A stretch of DNA of 21,028 bases from a virus, in IMG/VR virus record IMGVR_UViG_3300048582_000008, positions 1-21,028 of that record; one strand, given 5' to 3'. Positions 20,963-21,028 of the stretch are shown piece after piece (position 1 is the first letter of the stretch; every line of letters begins with the position of its first letter). The notes beneath the pieces are model-generated. The model saw nothing but the letters and a program-made list of their open reading frames with translations. It was not told the origin of the DNA and searched no databases. Position numbers and translations under genes: made by a program.

Positions 20963-20991
20963 GGTATAGCGCTGTGTATACATAGAGGGGC
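20963..20991. repeat. Direct repeat copy 2
   Basis: GGTATAGC, G, CTGTGTATA, CATAG and AGGGGC form the copy, starting 36 bases after copy 1. The fixed order TATAGC / CTGTGTATA / AGGGGC suggests a repeated binding site or a phage-specific promoter pointing rightward, out of the window. Confidence 0.8.
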
Positions 20992-21028
20992 AATCTTGCA
21001 CTATGGTATTTTTTCTTAGAAAATGACG

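Larger units (their letters stand above)
20795..21028. other. Palindrome-rich non-coding control region
   Basis: This AT-rich stretch upstream of the late promoters holds no supportable gene. It contains the palindromes and repeats listed separately, with recurrent GTATAC, TAAGGTATA and TACGTA elements. It is a candidate operator cluster, late/early transcription switch or replication origin; the sequence alone does not say which. The last ~35 bases contain a short T-run (ggtattttttcttag) and may include the end of a neighbouring gene. Confidence 0.7.

Noticed and set aside
20995-21020. T-run near the right edge as an intrinsic terminator
   Set aside because: Only a short AT-only inverted repeat (TTTTCT/AGAAAA) accompanies it, without a GC-rich stem.
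20879-21028. A 49-codon minus-strand frame open from the right edge to a TAA at 20879
   Set aside because: It translates straight through the palindromes and direct repeats, giving a repetitive Tyr/Thr-rich peptide. It has no visible start or ribosome site. It could in principle be the 3' end of a neighbour, but the DNA-level symmetry explains the sequence better.
1-21028. tRNA genes, CRISPR arrays, insertion sequences, integrase or attachment sites
   Set aside because: I looked for cloverleaf-like arms, regularly spaced repeats and transposase or integrase motifs, and saw none; the operon leaves almost no non-coding space outside the right-end control region.

Overview
The window is the late (packaging, structural and lysis) half of a lytic tailed-phage genome. 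Every gene lies on the minus strand, so transcription runs from the right end (about 20,700) to the left edge. The head and tail gene set follows the T7-like podovirus plan: portal, scaffold, capsid, gp11-type adaptor, gp12-type nozzle, small core protein, very large ejected proteins, tail fibre. A complete Rz/Rz1 spanin pair points to a Gram-negative host. No RNA polymerase or replication genes are visible, so the exact phage family cannot be fixed from this window. There is no sign of integration genes, CRISPR, tRNA genes or insertion sequences.

Layout in order of transcription. (1) 20687-21028: an AT-rich non-coding control region with two tandem sigma70-like promoters facing the late genes and, upstream of them, a dense cluster of palindromes and direct/inverted repeats. 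(2) 18326-20686: the packaging block, with a putative small terminase, a basic 105-aa protein and the large terminase. (3) 13830-18336: the head block, with a Lys/Pro-rich 62-aa protein, portal, a 42-aa basic protein too short for usual ORF calling, a 72-aa protein, scaffold, major capsid protein and a 160-aa probable decoration protein. It ends in a GC-rich hairpin placed like the T7 T-phi terminator after gene 10. (4) 9265-13776: a second small surface-type protein, a possible 13-codon minigene, the adaptor, an unknown protein, the nozzle, a degenerate GNAT-like protein and a gp14-like core protein. (5) 2172-9265: two very large internal/ejected proteins of 1553 and 810 aa, the second with a C-terminal lytic transglycosylase domain. 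(6) 969-2168: the lysis cassette, with GH24 muramidase, two small membrane proteins (holin candidates), Rz and an overlapping Rz1. (7) 1-982: an HNH-like small protein and the N-terminal part of a tail fibre cut by the window edge.

The genes are packed with almost no spacing. Eight junctions use a TAATG stop/start overlap and three use ATGA, so translational coupling is pervasive. Compared with T7, the terminase genes are at the promoter-proximal end rather than the distal end, the lysis genes precede the fibre, and the transglycosylase sits on the smaller of the two ejected proteins. The capsid plus decoration genes differ clearly in codon use and CTAG content from the rest. The most unusual parts are the palindrome-rich control region, the minigene upstream of the adaptor, and an ADP-ribosyltransferase-like patch within the 1553-aa ejected protein.
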